Of a stretch of 40,996 nucleotides of DNA, positions 8,267-16,278 are shown piece by piece. Both the position numbers and the translations under genes were made by a program. Numbering within the stretch: the stretch's first letter is position 1; each line of letters begins with the position of its first letter. The notes beneath the pieces are model-generated. The model was not told where the DNA came from, did no database searches, and worked only from the letters and a program-made list of their open reading frames with translations. The DNA is from Thermoplasmatales archaeon. GTDB lineage: Archaea > Thermoplasmatota > Thermoplasmata > Thermoplasmatales > Thermoplasmataceae. Location of the stretch: NCBI GenBank assembly GCA_027366585.1, contig DAHXNF010000037.1, positions 1-40,996 of the forward strand, given 5' to 3'.

Positions 8267-10330
8267 TCAGGTGCTTTTTGAGCCCGTTCTTGCTATTATC
8301 GATCTCGCTGATGCTATCACATCCTTGCTCAGTTTTGTCGAGAACCCGTAAATCCTGGAGATGCTGGCATCATCTGCAGTTGCTACGGCATCGAGGCTTG
8401 TCAATCCCGCAGAGTAGAGTCTTCTTGCCCTGACCCGTCCAATGCCGGGAATCAGGGTAAGCGGTATGATCTCCTCCTTCACTCCTTCTTTTATCCTGAA
8501 GTTCAGGTTCTCTAGTTCCTTCCGGATTTCAGGCTTGAAGCTGAATGCAAGCCTTGCGAGTGAATAGGAAAGCCAGTCTGCGGAATTCGCTACCGACTGT
8601 ACATCCCCAGGCCCGACCCTGAACTGCTCGCATATGCTCCTCATCGGTGTTTCAGAGATCCACTCCTTCAGGATCATGGCTGTTTTGGCTGCATTGTAGT
8701 CAGACTCATCGTATGAGGTGAAACCGATCCTGTCGAGGAAGTATTCCGCCATTGCAAAGTCATCATTTCCGGCATTAACCGGAATCATGTCAGGACATTT
8801 GGCCATGTTGAAGAGAGCCGACTCCTCAGTATGCTTTCCGTTAAGATAATCCATGAGGATGATTGCACTTTCCGGATTCAGGTACAAATCAGCAGTCGCC
8901 TTGCCAAATGCTGTCGCTATAAGCCTTCCACCAGCCTCCCTGATAAGATTATTATCTGCTAGAAACCGGATTGATGCTTCTATCAGGCTCTTCATGTTGG
9001 ATATCGGATTCTGGAAGGAGAAAAGAGTGCTTTTGTAAAAGGCTTCAATCTCCTCTGCAGAATTACCGAGTCCCATTGCAACTATCGCTAGTGTATTGAA
9101 TCTCACCTGATTCGGGGATCCGGAGCCTGATATCGTTGGCTCTATTTCCATTGTAAAGTATTCCATGGCTTTCGTGAAGGAGTTGCTAGATGCAGCATAA
9201 AGGTAGGCACATCCTTCTTTATCATACTTGGGCCTACCAGCTCTGCCAATCATCTGAAAAATCTCTCTCGCAGGCAGGTATTCGCTTCTCCCGTTCTGGT
9301 ATCTCGTTATATCCCGGATTATGACACATCTTGCAGGAAGGTTAACGCCCGCTGCCAGGGTTGGCGTTGCTACAATTACGAGGATTTCCCCCTTCTTGAA
9401 ATAAGATTCTATGCTTGACCTGACAGGGTTCGATAGCCCGGCGTGATGGAAGCAAGTCCTTCCAGCAAGGCAGTTGTTGATCTTCTCGGCATATGGATCA
9501 TCCTCGAGACTCATTTCAGGCCCCGTTCCGCCACGCCTGTCCTGGAGGAAAACTGATATTTTGGATGCCAGTTCCTCTGCCTTCTTCCTGGAGCTGACAA
9601 AAACCAGGCATTGTCCGCCGTCGTTTATGATCGAGGCGATTGTCTCCAGAACAATGTCTCCGTTGTATTCTTTCGATGTTTCGTCTTCCAAAACCATCAA
9701 GTTTCTGTATAGAACGCCTTTCTTCAGCTTCACCGGCCTGAAGTCTGATGCAACTATATTGCTGTCCAGCCATTCGCATATGTCATCAGGATTTGATATA
9801 GTAGCCGATAATGCAAGAATCATGGTATCCGGATTAGTAACTCTTGCTGTAGTGAGTACCATCTCGAGTCTTGGGCCCCTCGCTGGATCTCCTATGAGAT
9901 GGGCCTCGTCGGCAACAATCAGGCCAACGTCGAAAAGGATGGATGGATCATGCCTTATCATTGAATCTGCTTTTTCAGAGGTGCACACAACTATATCGAA
10001 GTTGCGGACAAAGGATGCGGATGAGTCATAATCGCCGGTTGCGATGGTTAACCTTGCACCTAGTTTTCGAAGAACCTTCATCTCTTCGTATTTTTCGAAG
10101 GCCAGGGCTTTAAGCGGAACTATGTAGAGACATTTTTTCCCGGACTTCAGCATATCAAAAATTGCTGAATACGCGATGAGTGTCTTGCCGGCTGCAGTAG
10201 GAACAGTGACTATCAGGTTCCTGTTTTCCTTCAGCTTCTTTAAGGCATCCTGCTGGTGAGGGTACAGATCAAAATCATCTCCTGCAAGTTCAATGAATTC
10301 AGGAGGGTAACCCAGATCAGACAGCTTCAT
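8267..10330 (-). CDS. hel308: ATP-dependent DNA helicase Hel308
   Basis: Ski2-like superfamily 2 helicase that unwinds lagging strands at stalled forks. The sequence shows a Q-motif-like YPHQQDAL, Walker A VPTAAGKTLIAY, the DEAH box VADEAHLIGD, motif III SATISN, motif IV/V region ATPTLAAGVNLPA and motif VI MIGRAGRPKYD. A winged-helix/ratchet region follows, then a C-terminal helix-hairpin-helix LIPGIGRVRARRLYSAGL. I chose ATG 10330 (687 aa). The open frame continues to 10591, but that extension would cover the divergent riboflavin gene, lacks family similarity, and an AT-rich TATA-like palindrome lies at 10345-10361, just upstream of ATG 10330. It is followed at once by trm5. Confidence 0.95.
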   Translation of the reverse strand: MKLSDLGYPPEFIELAGDDFDLYPHQQDALKKLKENRNLIVTVPTAAGKTLIAYSAIFDMLKSGKKCLYIVPLKALAFEKYEEMKVLRKLGARLTIATGDYDSSASFVRNFDIVVCTSEKADSMIRHDPSILFDVGLIVADEAHLIGDPARGPRLEMVLTTARVTNPDTMILALSATISNPDDICEWLDSNIVASDFRPVKLKKGVLYRNLMVLEDETSKEYNGDIVLETIASIINDGGQCLVFVSSRKKAEELASKISVFLQDRRGGTGPEMSLEDDPYAEKINNCLAGRTCFHHAGLSNPVRSSIESYFKKGEILVIVATPTLAAGVNLPARCVIIRDITRYQNGRSEYLPAREIFQMIGRAGRPKYDKEGCAYLYAASSNSFTKAMEYFTMEIEPTISGSGSPNQVRFNTLAIVAMGLGNSAEEIEAFYKSTLFSFQNPISNMKSLIEASIRFLADNNLIREAGGRLIATAFGKATADLYLNPESAIILMDYLNGKHTEESALFNMAKCPDMIPVNAGNDDFAMAEYFLDRIGFTSYDESDYNAAKTAMILKEWISETPMRSICEQFRVGPGDVQSVANSADWLSYSLARLAFSFKPEIRKELENLNFRIKEGVKEEIIPLTLIPGIGRVRARRLYSAGLTSLDAVATADDASISRIYGFSTKLSKDVIASARSIIARTGSKST

Positions 10331-10344
10331 CCAACCCTTAAGCC

Positions 10345-10361
10345 TTCTTATTAAATAAGAA
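10345..10361. promoter_or_regulatory. palindromic AT-rich element, likely shared promoter of hel308 and riboflavin reductase
   Basis: TTCTTATT-A-AATAAGAA has perfect 8-bp arms. Its centre is about 23 nt upstream of the hel308 ATG on the minus strand. It is the only symmetrical TATA-like element between the two divergent genes, so it could bind TBP in either direction. A second T-rich stretch at 10395-10403 may instead serve the rightward gene. Confidence 0.4.
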
Positions 10362-10424
10362 TATTCGAATTCGATAGGCAACAGCGAGGCAAGCTTTTTT
10401 TTAATGGTTGGTATCCTCAAACGA

Positions 10425-11081
10425 ATGAGTGGAAGAGTTAGTGTCACCATAAATGTTGCCCAGAGTATCAATGGCTTCATCGCCGGAAGGTTCGGCAGGA
10501 CAGTGCATATATCATCCGAGGAAGACTGGAAAAGGGTTTTGGAATTGAGGATGAAATCTGATGCCATCCTGGTTGGTGCAAACACAGTCATAAATGATAA
10601 TCCTGACCTCTATACCGGCAGGACCGACGCTCAGGATAAGCTTCCTCTGAGGGTGCTTGTTGACGGCAGACTCTCTGTGCCAACGCATTCAAGGATCTTT
10701 GACGGCCGAGGCAGGACAGTTGTTTTCACAGCGAACAGGGAGAGAAATATGCTCAACTGCGATCTTGTATACTCGGACGACATCAATATTCCTATATCAT
10801 TCGTGCTGGAGAAGCTATCAGACATGAAAGTGAACAGTTTACTTGTAGAGGGCGGCGCCACAGTGATAAATGATTTCATAATGGCTGGAGTTGTCGATAA
10901 ATTTTCATTATACGTCGGGAACATATTGATAGAAGGTGACGGAATACCTTTATTCAAGCCTGGAATAACGATACCCGGGGTAGTGAATAGCTGGGAAAGG
11001 CTTGGTGACGGCTTCATTGCCATGCTGGATGCAGAAAAACTGAAAGAAGAGTTGATCAAAAATGGAAGACGGAGATCTTAG
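10425..11081 (+). CDS. 2,5-diamino-6-(ribosylamino)-pyrimidinone 5'-phosphate reductase (riboflavin pathway, RibD_C family)
   Basis: NADPH-dependent cytosolic reductase acting early in archaeal riboflavin (and F420) synthesis, reducing the ribosyl side chain to ribityl before deamination. The 218-aa protein is a stand-alone RibD C-terminal/RIB7 domain: INVAQSINGFIAG at the N terminus, AILVGANTVINDNPDL, LRVLVDGRLSVPTHSRIF, and LLVEGGATVINDFI near the end. These are the family's conserved blocks. ATG 10425 gives MSGRVSVTINVAQS, the normal N terminus. An in-frame ATG at 10404 would add seven residues and cannot be excluded. The 3' end overlaps ahcY by 20 nt, so the two are probably co-transcribed. 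Confidence 0.88.
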   Translation: MSGRVSVTINVAQSINGFIAGRFGRTVHISSEEDWKRVLELRMKSDAILVGANTVINDNPDLYTGRTDAQDKLPLRVLVDGRLSVPTHSRIFDGRGRTVVFTANRERNMLNCDLVYSDDINIPISFVLEKLSDMKVNSLLVEGGATVINDFIMAGVVDKFSLYVGNILIEGDGIPLFKPGITIPGVVNSWERLGDGFIAMLDAEKLKEELIKNGRRRS

Positions 11082-12288
11082 GCTAAACTGGGCAAGAGAC
11101 CACATGGATGTGGTTTCTTCCATAAGAAAGAGATTTGTAAAGGAACAGCCATTCAAGGGCATAAAGATAGGAATGGCTCTGCACGTAGAAGCAAAGACAG
11201 GCATATTTGCACTGCTATTGAAGGAGGGAGGTGCGGATGTACGCCTCTCATCATGCAATCCCCTCAGTTCAGATGATTCTGTTGTTGCGGCACTCAAGAA
11301 AACATACGGAATGAAGGTATTTGCGAAGAAGGGTGAAACAAGGGAAGAGTACTACTCCAACCTGAACAGCGTTCTGGATCACTCACCAAACATTCTGATT
11401 GACGATGGCGGGGACCTTGTAAGGCTTGTTCATGCAGAGAGGAAGGACCTGATCAGCGGAATGTATGGAGGAAACGAGGAGACAACAACAGGAGTTGTGA
11501 GGCTTCGTTCAATGGCTAAAGCCGGCGCACTTAAATTCCCGATGTTTGACGTTAACGATGCGCAGATGAAGCATTTCTTTGATAACAGGTATGGCACCGG
11601 CCAGAGCGTACTTGATGGTTTCATGCATGCAACAAACCTGCTAATTTCCGGAAAGAAGGTTGTCGTAGGAGGATACGGCTTTTGCGGAAGAGGAATTGCG
11701 ATGAGGATGCATGGCCTTGGTGGCAATGTCACTGTAACCGAGGTTGATCCAATTAAGGCAATTGAAGCCGTCATGGATGGATTCAGGGTTGCAAAGATGC
11801 GTGATGCACTTTCTGAGGCAGATATAGTTGTCACTGCTACTGGAATGAAGAACGTTATCACAACAAAGGACCTGGAAAAGGCAAAAAGCGGAGTGGTCCT
11901 GTCGAATGCAGGTCATTTCAACAATGAGATTAACTTTGAAGATCTTGAGAAAAACAGTGTGAAGAAAGAACAGGTGCGCGGAGATGTCGTAAGATATCAT
12001 TTGAAGTCAGGCAACTACGTGGATCTTATATCTGAGGGTAGGCTTGTTAACCTTGCTTCCGGCCAGGGTCACCCTGTCGAGATTATGGACATGAGTTTTG
12101 CCATACAGGCTCTTGTTGCTGAGTACCTGGCAAAGAATCATGAGAGCCTCAGACCTGATCTTTACAGTGTTCCGGCAGAGATCGATCAGGATGTTGCAAA
12201 GATAAAGCTCTCTTCTCTCGGCGTAGGTATAGACAGCTACACAGATGAACAGAAGAAATACTTAGAGTCATGGGAAGAAGGCACATAA
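11062..12288 (+). CDS. ahcY: adenosylhomocysteinase
   Basis: NAD-dependent hydrolysis of S-adenosylhomocysteine to homocysteine and adenosine, which removes the inhibitory product of methyltransferases such as Trm5. The 408-aa protein shows NPLSSDDSVVAAL, ILIDDGGDLVRLVH, GGNEETTTGVVRL, the NAD-binding loop VVGGYGFCGRGIAMRM and a C-terminal ASGQGHPVEIMDMSF, all standard for the family; lengths near 410 aa are usual in archaea. The start ATG 11062 lies inside the end of the preceding riboflavin gene, an overlap of 20 nt. The C terminus is shorter than in eukaryotes, as in other archaeal enzymes. In some archaea the true substrate may be S-inosylhomocysteine; nothing here decides that. Confidence 0.95.
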   Translation: MEDGDLRLNWARDHMDVVSSIRKRFVKEQPFKGIKIGMALHVEAKTGIFALLLKEGGADVRLSSCNPLSSDDSVVAALKKTYGMKVFAKKGETREEYYSNLNSVLDHSPNILIDDGGDLVRLVHAERKDLISGMYGGNEETTTGVVRLRSMAKAGALKFPMFDVNDAQMKHFFDNRYGTGQSVLDGFMHATNLLISGKKVVVGGYGFCGRGIAMRMHGLGGNVTVTEVDPIKAIEAVMDGFRVAKMRDALSEADIVVTATGMKNVITTKDLEKAKSGVVLSNAGHFNNEINFEDLEKNSVKKEQVRGDVVRYHLKSGNYVDLISEGRLVNLASGQGHPVEIMDMSFAIQALVAEYLAKNHESLRPDLYSVPAEIDQDVAKIKLSSLGVGIDSYTDEQKKYLESWEEGT

Positions 12289-12363
12289 TAGATTTCCATT
12301 GACAAGAATAAAATCCTGCAATGTTCTACCCTCCCTGAAATTCCTGTAAATGAATGTGAGAAT

Positions 12364-12437
12364 GCCGCCGTGGCTCAGCCTGGTAGAGCACGTGCTTGGT
12401 AAGCACGGGGTCGCGGGTCCAAATCCCGTCGGCGGCT
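12364..12437 (+). tRNA. tRNA-Thr (anticodon GGU)
   Basis: A full cloverleaf can be folded. The acceptor stem is GCCGCCG/CGGCGGC with discriminator T. The D stem is GCTC/GAGC with GG in the loop, and the anticodon stem CGTGC/GCACG encloses the loop TTGGTAA (anticodon GGT). The T stem is GCGGG/CCCGT. No intron and no encoded CCA. The T loop reads TCCAAAT, so position 55 is C where nearly all tRNAs have U. Confidence 0.95.
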
Positions 12438-12583
12438 CTCTGCGTCTTCTTCTGCTTCTTATAGAATCTCAAAACCACGCCAGAAAATATTATAAAGTGA
12501 ATACTCAAGAGGTTTAGAGATGCTGAACAAGGGTAATGTGCCATTTGTACTGCGTCTCATCAAATTTCACAATCATCTTCCTT

Positions 12584-12610
12584 TCCAAATTAAGTTACTT
12601 GTAATTTGGA
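12584..12610. repeat. 27-bp inverted repeat (9-bp arms) upstream of fdhA
   Basis: Arms TCCAAATTA and TAATTTGGA are perfect reverse complements around a 9-nt spacer. Size and symmetry suit a dimeric regulator site or a hairpin. It lies about 220 bp before the likely fdhA promoter and 150 bp after tRNA-Thr. Confidence 0.5.
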
Positions 12611-12832
12611 GGATTTAATACTCTCCTCGATCCGGACTTGCCAATGTGTCTAAGGCGGATATTGGATATCTCCTGATAGACCCTATTTCAATCTGTTCTG
12701 TTCACAATCAAAAATTATCCCACTCCAGTTTTAGTATAACTAACAATCCAAATACCAGATTCTTCACAAAGCAAAAAGCGCAGGGAAACTGAAAGAGGCT
12801 ATTTCGTCAATAATATTAAGAATCGTGTAAAG

Positions 12833-12840
12833 TATAAATA
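12833..12840 (+). promoter_or_regulatory. TATA box of the fdhA transcript
   Basis: TATAAATA preceded by a purine-rich stretch (GTGTAAAG) resembling a BRE. Transcription would begin near 12860, giving fdhA a leader of about 55 nt. A mini-ORF of 11 codons (12859-12894) starts at about the predicted transcription start. Confidence 0.55.
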
Positions 12841-12917
12841 CGAATTCCTATTTGATTTATGAGTAGAATTTCCAGGTCAGAAAAATATGAATAAGGATCC
12901 AGCTGGGGTTTAAAATT

Positions 12918-15860
12918 ATGGCTGACGAGGGCGTTTTGGTGAACATCGATGGAAAGGACTATTCTGTATCAAGGGATGTTAACTTCAGCAAGTTTCTGGA
13001 GGGTAATGGCTTCAGGGTTCCACATGTGTGCTATCAGGAAAACCTAGGTCCGATAGAGACCTGTGATGTCTGCATCGTGGAAACTAATGGAAAGCTGGTG
13101 AGATCCTGCTCGCTGAAACCAGAAGATGGGATGAAAGTATTAACTGATTCCAGAAGATCGATAGATGCCAGGATCGAGGCTACTAACAGAATGCTTAAAA
13201 ATCATGATCTTTACTGTACAATATGTGAAAACAATAATGGAGATTGTGATTTGCACAATACAGTGCTTTCTCTCCAGATGGACCAGCAAAAATATCCCTT
13301 CAGGGAAAAGCCATACATTGTGGATTCCACAAACCCATTTTACAGGTATGATCCAAACCAGTGCATTCTATGTGGAAGATGCGTTGAGGCTTGCCAGGAG
13401 GTTCAGGTCAATGAGACTCTTTCAATTGACTGGAGCCGGGACATGCCAAGGGTAATCTGGGATAACGATGTTCCGATCAATGACTCATCCTGTGTTTCAT
13501 GCGGACACTGTGTCACGGTATGCCCGGTTAACGCACTCATGGAAAAGCCGATGCTGGGGGAGGCTGGTTTCTTTACTTCGCTGTCCGACACGACAAAACA
13601 GATGATGATCAAAACTGTAAAATCTCTTGAACCTTTTCTTGGAATGGGACCTGTCATGGGTCTAAGCAACATAGAATCCAGGTTGAGGGAATCACAGATT
13701 AAAAAGACAAAGACAGTGTGTAATTTCTGTGGAGTTGGCTGTTCGTTTGAGATGTGGACAAAGGGAAGAAAAATATTAAAAGTGCAGCCTTCCCCTGATT
13801 CTCCTGCCAATGGCATATCAACATGCATCAAGGGGAAATTTGGATGGGATTTCGTGAACAGCAGGGAAAGGATTACATCACCGCTAATAAGAGAAAATGG
13901 AAAGTTCAGGAAAGCCACCTGGGATGAGGCAATTTCTGTGGTAGCCTCAAAATTCAAAGAAATGAAGGAAAAATATGGGGGAGATTCACTAATGTTTATC
14001 GCATCATCCAAGGGTACCAACGAAGAAAGTTATCTTGTTCAAAAAATGGCGAGACAGATATTCCAGACAAACAATGTGGACAACAGCTCAAGATTCTGCC
14101 AGGCTCCTGCTACAACAGGATTATGGCGGACAGTGGGGTACGGAGGAGATTCTGGATCAATAAGGGATATTTATGAATCAAAGCTAATACTGGTGATTGG
14201 ATCAAACACTGCGGAATCGCATCCTGTGCTTGCAGCAAGAGTCAAGAGAGCCCACAAAATGAACGGCCAGAAGCTCGTCGTTGCTGATATTAGAAAGCAC
14301 GAGATGGCAAACAGGGCAGACATATTTATGCACCCGAGACCGGGCACGGATCTGGTCTGGCTTTCTGCTGTGACAAGATATATTATTGACCAGAACTGGC
14401 ACGACAGGAAGTTCATAGAAGCAAAAGTAAACAATTTTGATAAATATTACAGAAGTCTTGACAAATTCACAATGGAATTCGCAGAGAAAACCACTGGGAT
14501 AGGCAAGGATGTCCTCGTGAAGCTTGCAGATATGATTCATCAGTCGCCTACAATGTGCATACTCTGGGCGATGGGAGTGACACAGCAGGGTTCTGGAAGC
14601 GATACGTCAACAGCCATATCGAATCTTCTCCTTGTTACTGGTAACTATGGAAAGGCAGGTTGCGGAGCCTATCCTTTGAGAGGGCACAATAATGTGCAGG
14701 GTGCAAGTGATTTCGGTGCGATGGATGCATTCTTCCCTGGATACCAGAGGGTGGATGATGATGCCGTTAGAAAGAAGTTCGAGAGAGCCTGGAATACAAA
14801 ACTTCCACCAAAGCCAGGCTTTGACAACAATACCTGTCTTGAGGCTGTAGAAAATGGGAAAATCAGGGGCATGTATGTCATAGGCGAGGAACTTGTTTCC
14901 ACCGGTTCAGATTCGAACTATATAAGGGAAAGGCTTGAGCAACTTGATTTCCTAGTTGTTGAGGATATTTTCTTTTCTGAAACAGCAAGTTTTGCTGATG
15001 TTGTTCTTCCTGCAGCAGCAAGCCTGGAAAAAGAGGGCACATTTGATAATACAGAAAGGAGAATTCAGAGACTTTACAAAGTATTTGACCCTCTAGAGGG
15101 AAGTAGGCCGGACTGGCAGATAGTCCAGGATATCGCCAGGTATATGGGATTTGAATGGAACTATAATCACCCATCCCAGATAATGGATGAAGTTGCATCG
15201 CTGACTCCAATGTTCCAGCATGTATCTTATGAAAGACTCGAAGGATTCAAATCCCTTCAGTGGCCAATGAATGATGACGGTACAGATACTCCTACACTTT
15301 ACCTGCAGAGATTCAACTTCCCGGACGGAAAGGCTTACCTATATCCCCTGGACTGGAAACCTTCCGTCACAGTAGGGGATGAGTTTGATCTTCACCTCAA
15401 TAATGGCAGGCTTCTTGAGCACTTTCACGAAGGAAATGAGACATACAAGAGCAAGGGTATAAGTGAAAAAGTTCCTTCATCATTTCTGGAGATATCTCCA
15501 GAATTTGCAAAGGAGAGGGGTATTGAGACCGGTGATAGTGTAAGGATAACGTCGAAATACGGGTCAATCAGGAATAGGGTACTTGTAACTGATCGGGTAT
15601 CAGACAGGGAACTATATATGCCCATGAATGCACTTGGAGACGAAGCTCTCAATATACTTACAGGAAGGAGCATGGACCCGGTGGCACATACGCCCGCGTA
15701 CAAAGATCTAACAGTAAAAGTTGAAAAACTAAAGGACAGGAAGGTATCTTCTCCGTTACCAAAAACAAATCCAAGATTTGGGCACCCAAGGTCGCAGAAT
15801 GGAGTATTAGTACAGAAGAAATGGGAAAGAGCGGACTATGATAAAATAGTGGAGGACTGA
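12918..15860 (+). CDS. fdhA: formate dehydrogenase alpha subunit, cysteine-type, with NuoG-like N-terminal Fe-S domains
   Basis: Molybdenum/tungsten bis-MGD enzyme predicted to oxidise formate to CO2. Over 980 aa the layout is: a 2Fe-2S domain (Cys38, 49, 52, 64); a NuoG-type His-Cys3 cluster (His96, Cys100, Cys103, Cys110); two 4Fe-4S sites (Cys149/152/155/159 and Cys192/195/198/202); then the catalytic domain with its own 4Fe-4S site (CNFCGVGC at 268-275, Cys303). The metal ligand is Cys394 in SRFCQAPATTGL, aligned with selenocysteine 140 of E. coli FdhF. The next residue is Gln where E. coli FdhF has a catalytic His. The C-terminal domain has NNGRLLEHFHEGNETYKSKG. The same Gln occurs, as I recall, in Bacillus YjgC/YrhE-type proteins. 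No signal peptide or Tat motif, so cytosolic; the electron acceptor is unknown. DUF1641 and fdhD genes follow directly. Confidence 0.9.
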   Translation: MADEGVLVNIDGKDYSVSRDVNFSKFLEGNGFRVPHVCYQENLGPIETCDVCIVETNGKLVRSCSLKPEDGMKVLTDSRRSIDARIEATNRMLKNHDLYCTICENNNGDCDLHNTVLSLQMDQQKYPFREKPYIVDSTNPFYRYDPNQCILCGRCVEACQEVQVNETLSIDWSRDMPRVIWDNDVPINDSSCVSCGHCVTVCPVNALMEKPMLGEAGFFTSLSDTTKQMMIKTVKSLEPFLGMGPVMGLSNIESRLRESQIKKTKTVCNFCGVGCSFEMWTKGRKILKVQPSPDSPANGISTCIKGKFGWDFVNSRERITSPLIRENGKFRKATWDEAISVVASKFKEMKEKYGGDSLMFIASSKGTNEESYLVQKMARQIFQTNNVDNSSRFCQAPATTGLWRTVGYGGDSGSIRDIYESKLILVIGSNTAESHPVLAARVKRAHKMNGQKLVVADIRKHEMANRADIFMHPRPGTDLVWLSAVTRYIIDQNWHDRKFIEAKVNNFDKYYRSLDKFTMEFAEKTTGIGKDVLVKLADMIHQSPTMCILWAMGVTQQGSGSDTSTAISNLLLVTGNYGKAGCGAYPLRGHNNVQGASDFGAMDAFFPGYQRVDDDAVRKKFERAWNTKLPPKPGFDNNTCLEAVENGKIRGMYVIGEELVSTGSDSNYIRERLEQLDFLVVEDIFFSETASFADVVLPAAASLEKEGTFDNTERRIQRLYKVFDPLEGSRPDWQIVQDIARYMGFEWNYNHPSQIMDEVASLTPMFQHVSYERLEGFKSLQWPMNDDGTDTPTLYLQRFNFPDGKAYLYPLDWKPSVTVGDEFDLHLNNGRLLEHFHEGNETYKSKGISEKVPSSFLEISPEFAKERGIETGDSVRITSKYGSIRNRVLVTDRVSDRELYMPMNALGDEALNILTGRSMDPVAHTPAYKDLTVKVEKLKDRKVSSPLPKTNPRFGHPRSQNGVLVQKKWERADYDKIVED

Positions 15861-15864
15861 TTTA

Positions 15865-16278
15865 ATGAGCAAGAAGATAGATTACGAACCTGAGCGTATT
15901 ATAATGTCGCCAGACGAAACAGCGGAGACCAGTGAAAATCAGTATGAGTCAGGCATGATGCTGTTGAAGTCAATAATGGAACACAGGGAAGCGATTTTCT
16001 CGGCCCTGGCGGAAATGATGCAGGCTGACAGGAGCCAGAATCTCGTTAATAACCTGGGGAGCATCTACAAATTTCTGTCTGAATTGGATTCGGAATGGTT
16101 TTCAGGAACGCTGGACAGAATTTCTCGAAAGGTAAAGGAAATCCCTGGCACAGAAGGTAATGTTTCAGGAATAATGGGTTTTCTGCGAGTGATTAAGGAA
16201 CCTAATATAAGCTCGGGGCTCAATGTGGTGATGAACCTGCTTTCAGCCCTTTCTCCAGCTGGTAAAAATGAAAAGTAA
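15865..16278 (+). CDS. DUF1641 protein linked to formate dehydrogenase
   Basis: A 137-residue soluble, mainly helical protein. The central part (SGMMLLKSIMEHREAIFSAL, then FSGTLDRISRK and GIMGFLRVIKEPNISSGL) resembles the DUF1641 family, whose genes often sit beside fdhF-type genes, as in Bacillus yrhD-yrhE. Its molecular role is not established; an accessory or electron-transfer partner of the dehydrogenase is an inference from context. It begins four bases after the fdhA stop and its 3' end overlaps fdhD by 11 nt, so the three genes form one transcription unit. No metal-binding cysteines and no membrane helix are visible. Confidence 0.7.
   Translation: MSKKIDYEPERIIMSPDETAETSENQYESGMMLLKSIMEHREAIFSALAEMMQADRSQNLVNNLGSIYKFLSELDSEWFSGTLDRISRKVKEIPGTEGNVSGIMGFLRVIKEPNISSGLNVVMNLLSALSPAGKNEK

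Larger units (their letters stand above)
12438..12917. other. 480-bp gene-poor region between tRNA-Thr and fdhA
   Basis: No long reading frame is credible here. It contains a TATA-like TATTATAAAG (12489-12498) followed about 29 nt later by a 32-codon ORF (12520-12618), a 27-bp inverted repeat inside that ORF (12584-12610), and the probable fdhA promoter (12833-12840) with a leader of roughly 55 nt. The remainder is AT-rich with no recognisable feature. Confidence 0.6.

Noticed and set aside
10331-10591. N-terminal extension of Hel308 to an upstream start
   Set aside because: It would overlap the divergent riboflavin gene, has no family similarity, and a promoter-like palindrome lies inside it.
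12326-12544. Minus-strand ORF across the tRNA-Thr gene
   Set aside because: It is antisense to a well-folded tRNA and shows no protein family features.
12661-12679. Short dyad GATAT-TGG-ATATC
   Set aside because: Five-base arms in AT-rich DNA are expected by chance, and no gene start lies at a fitting distance.
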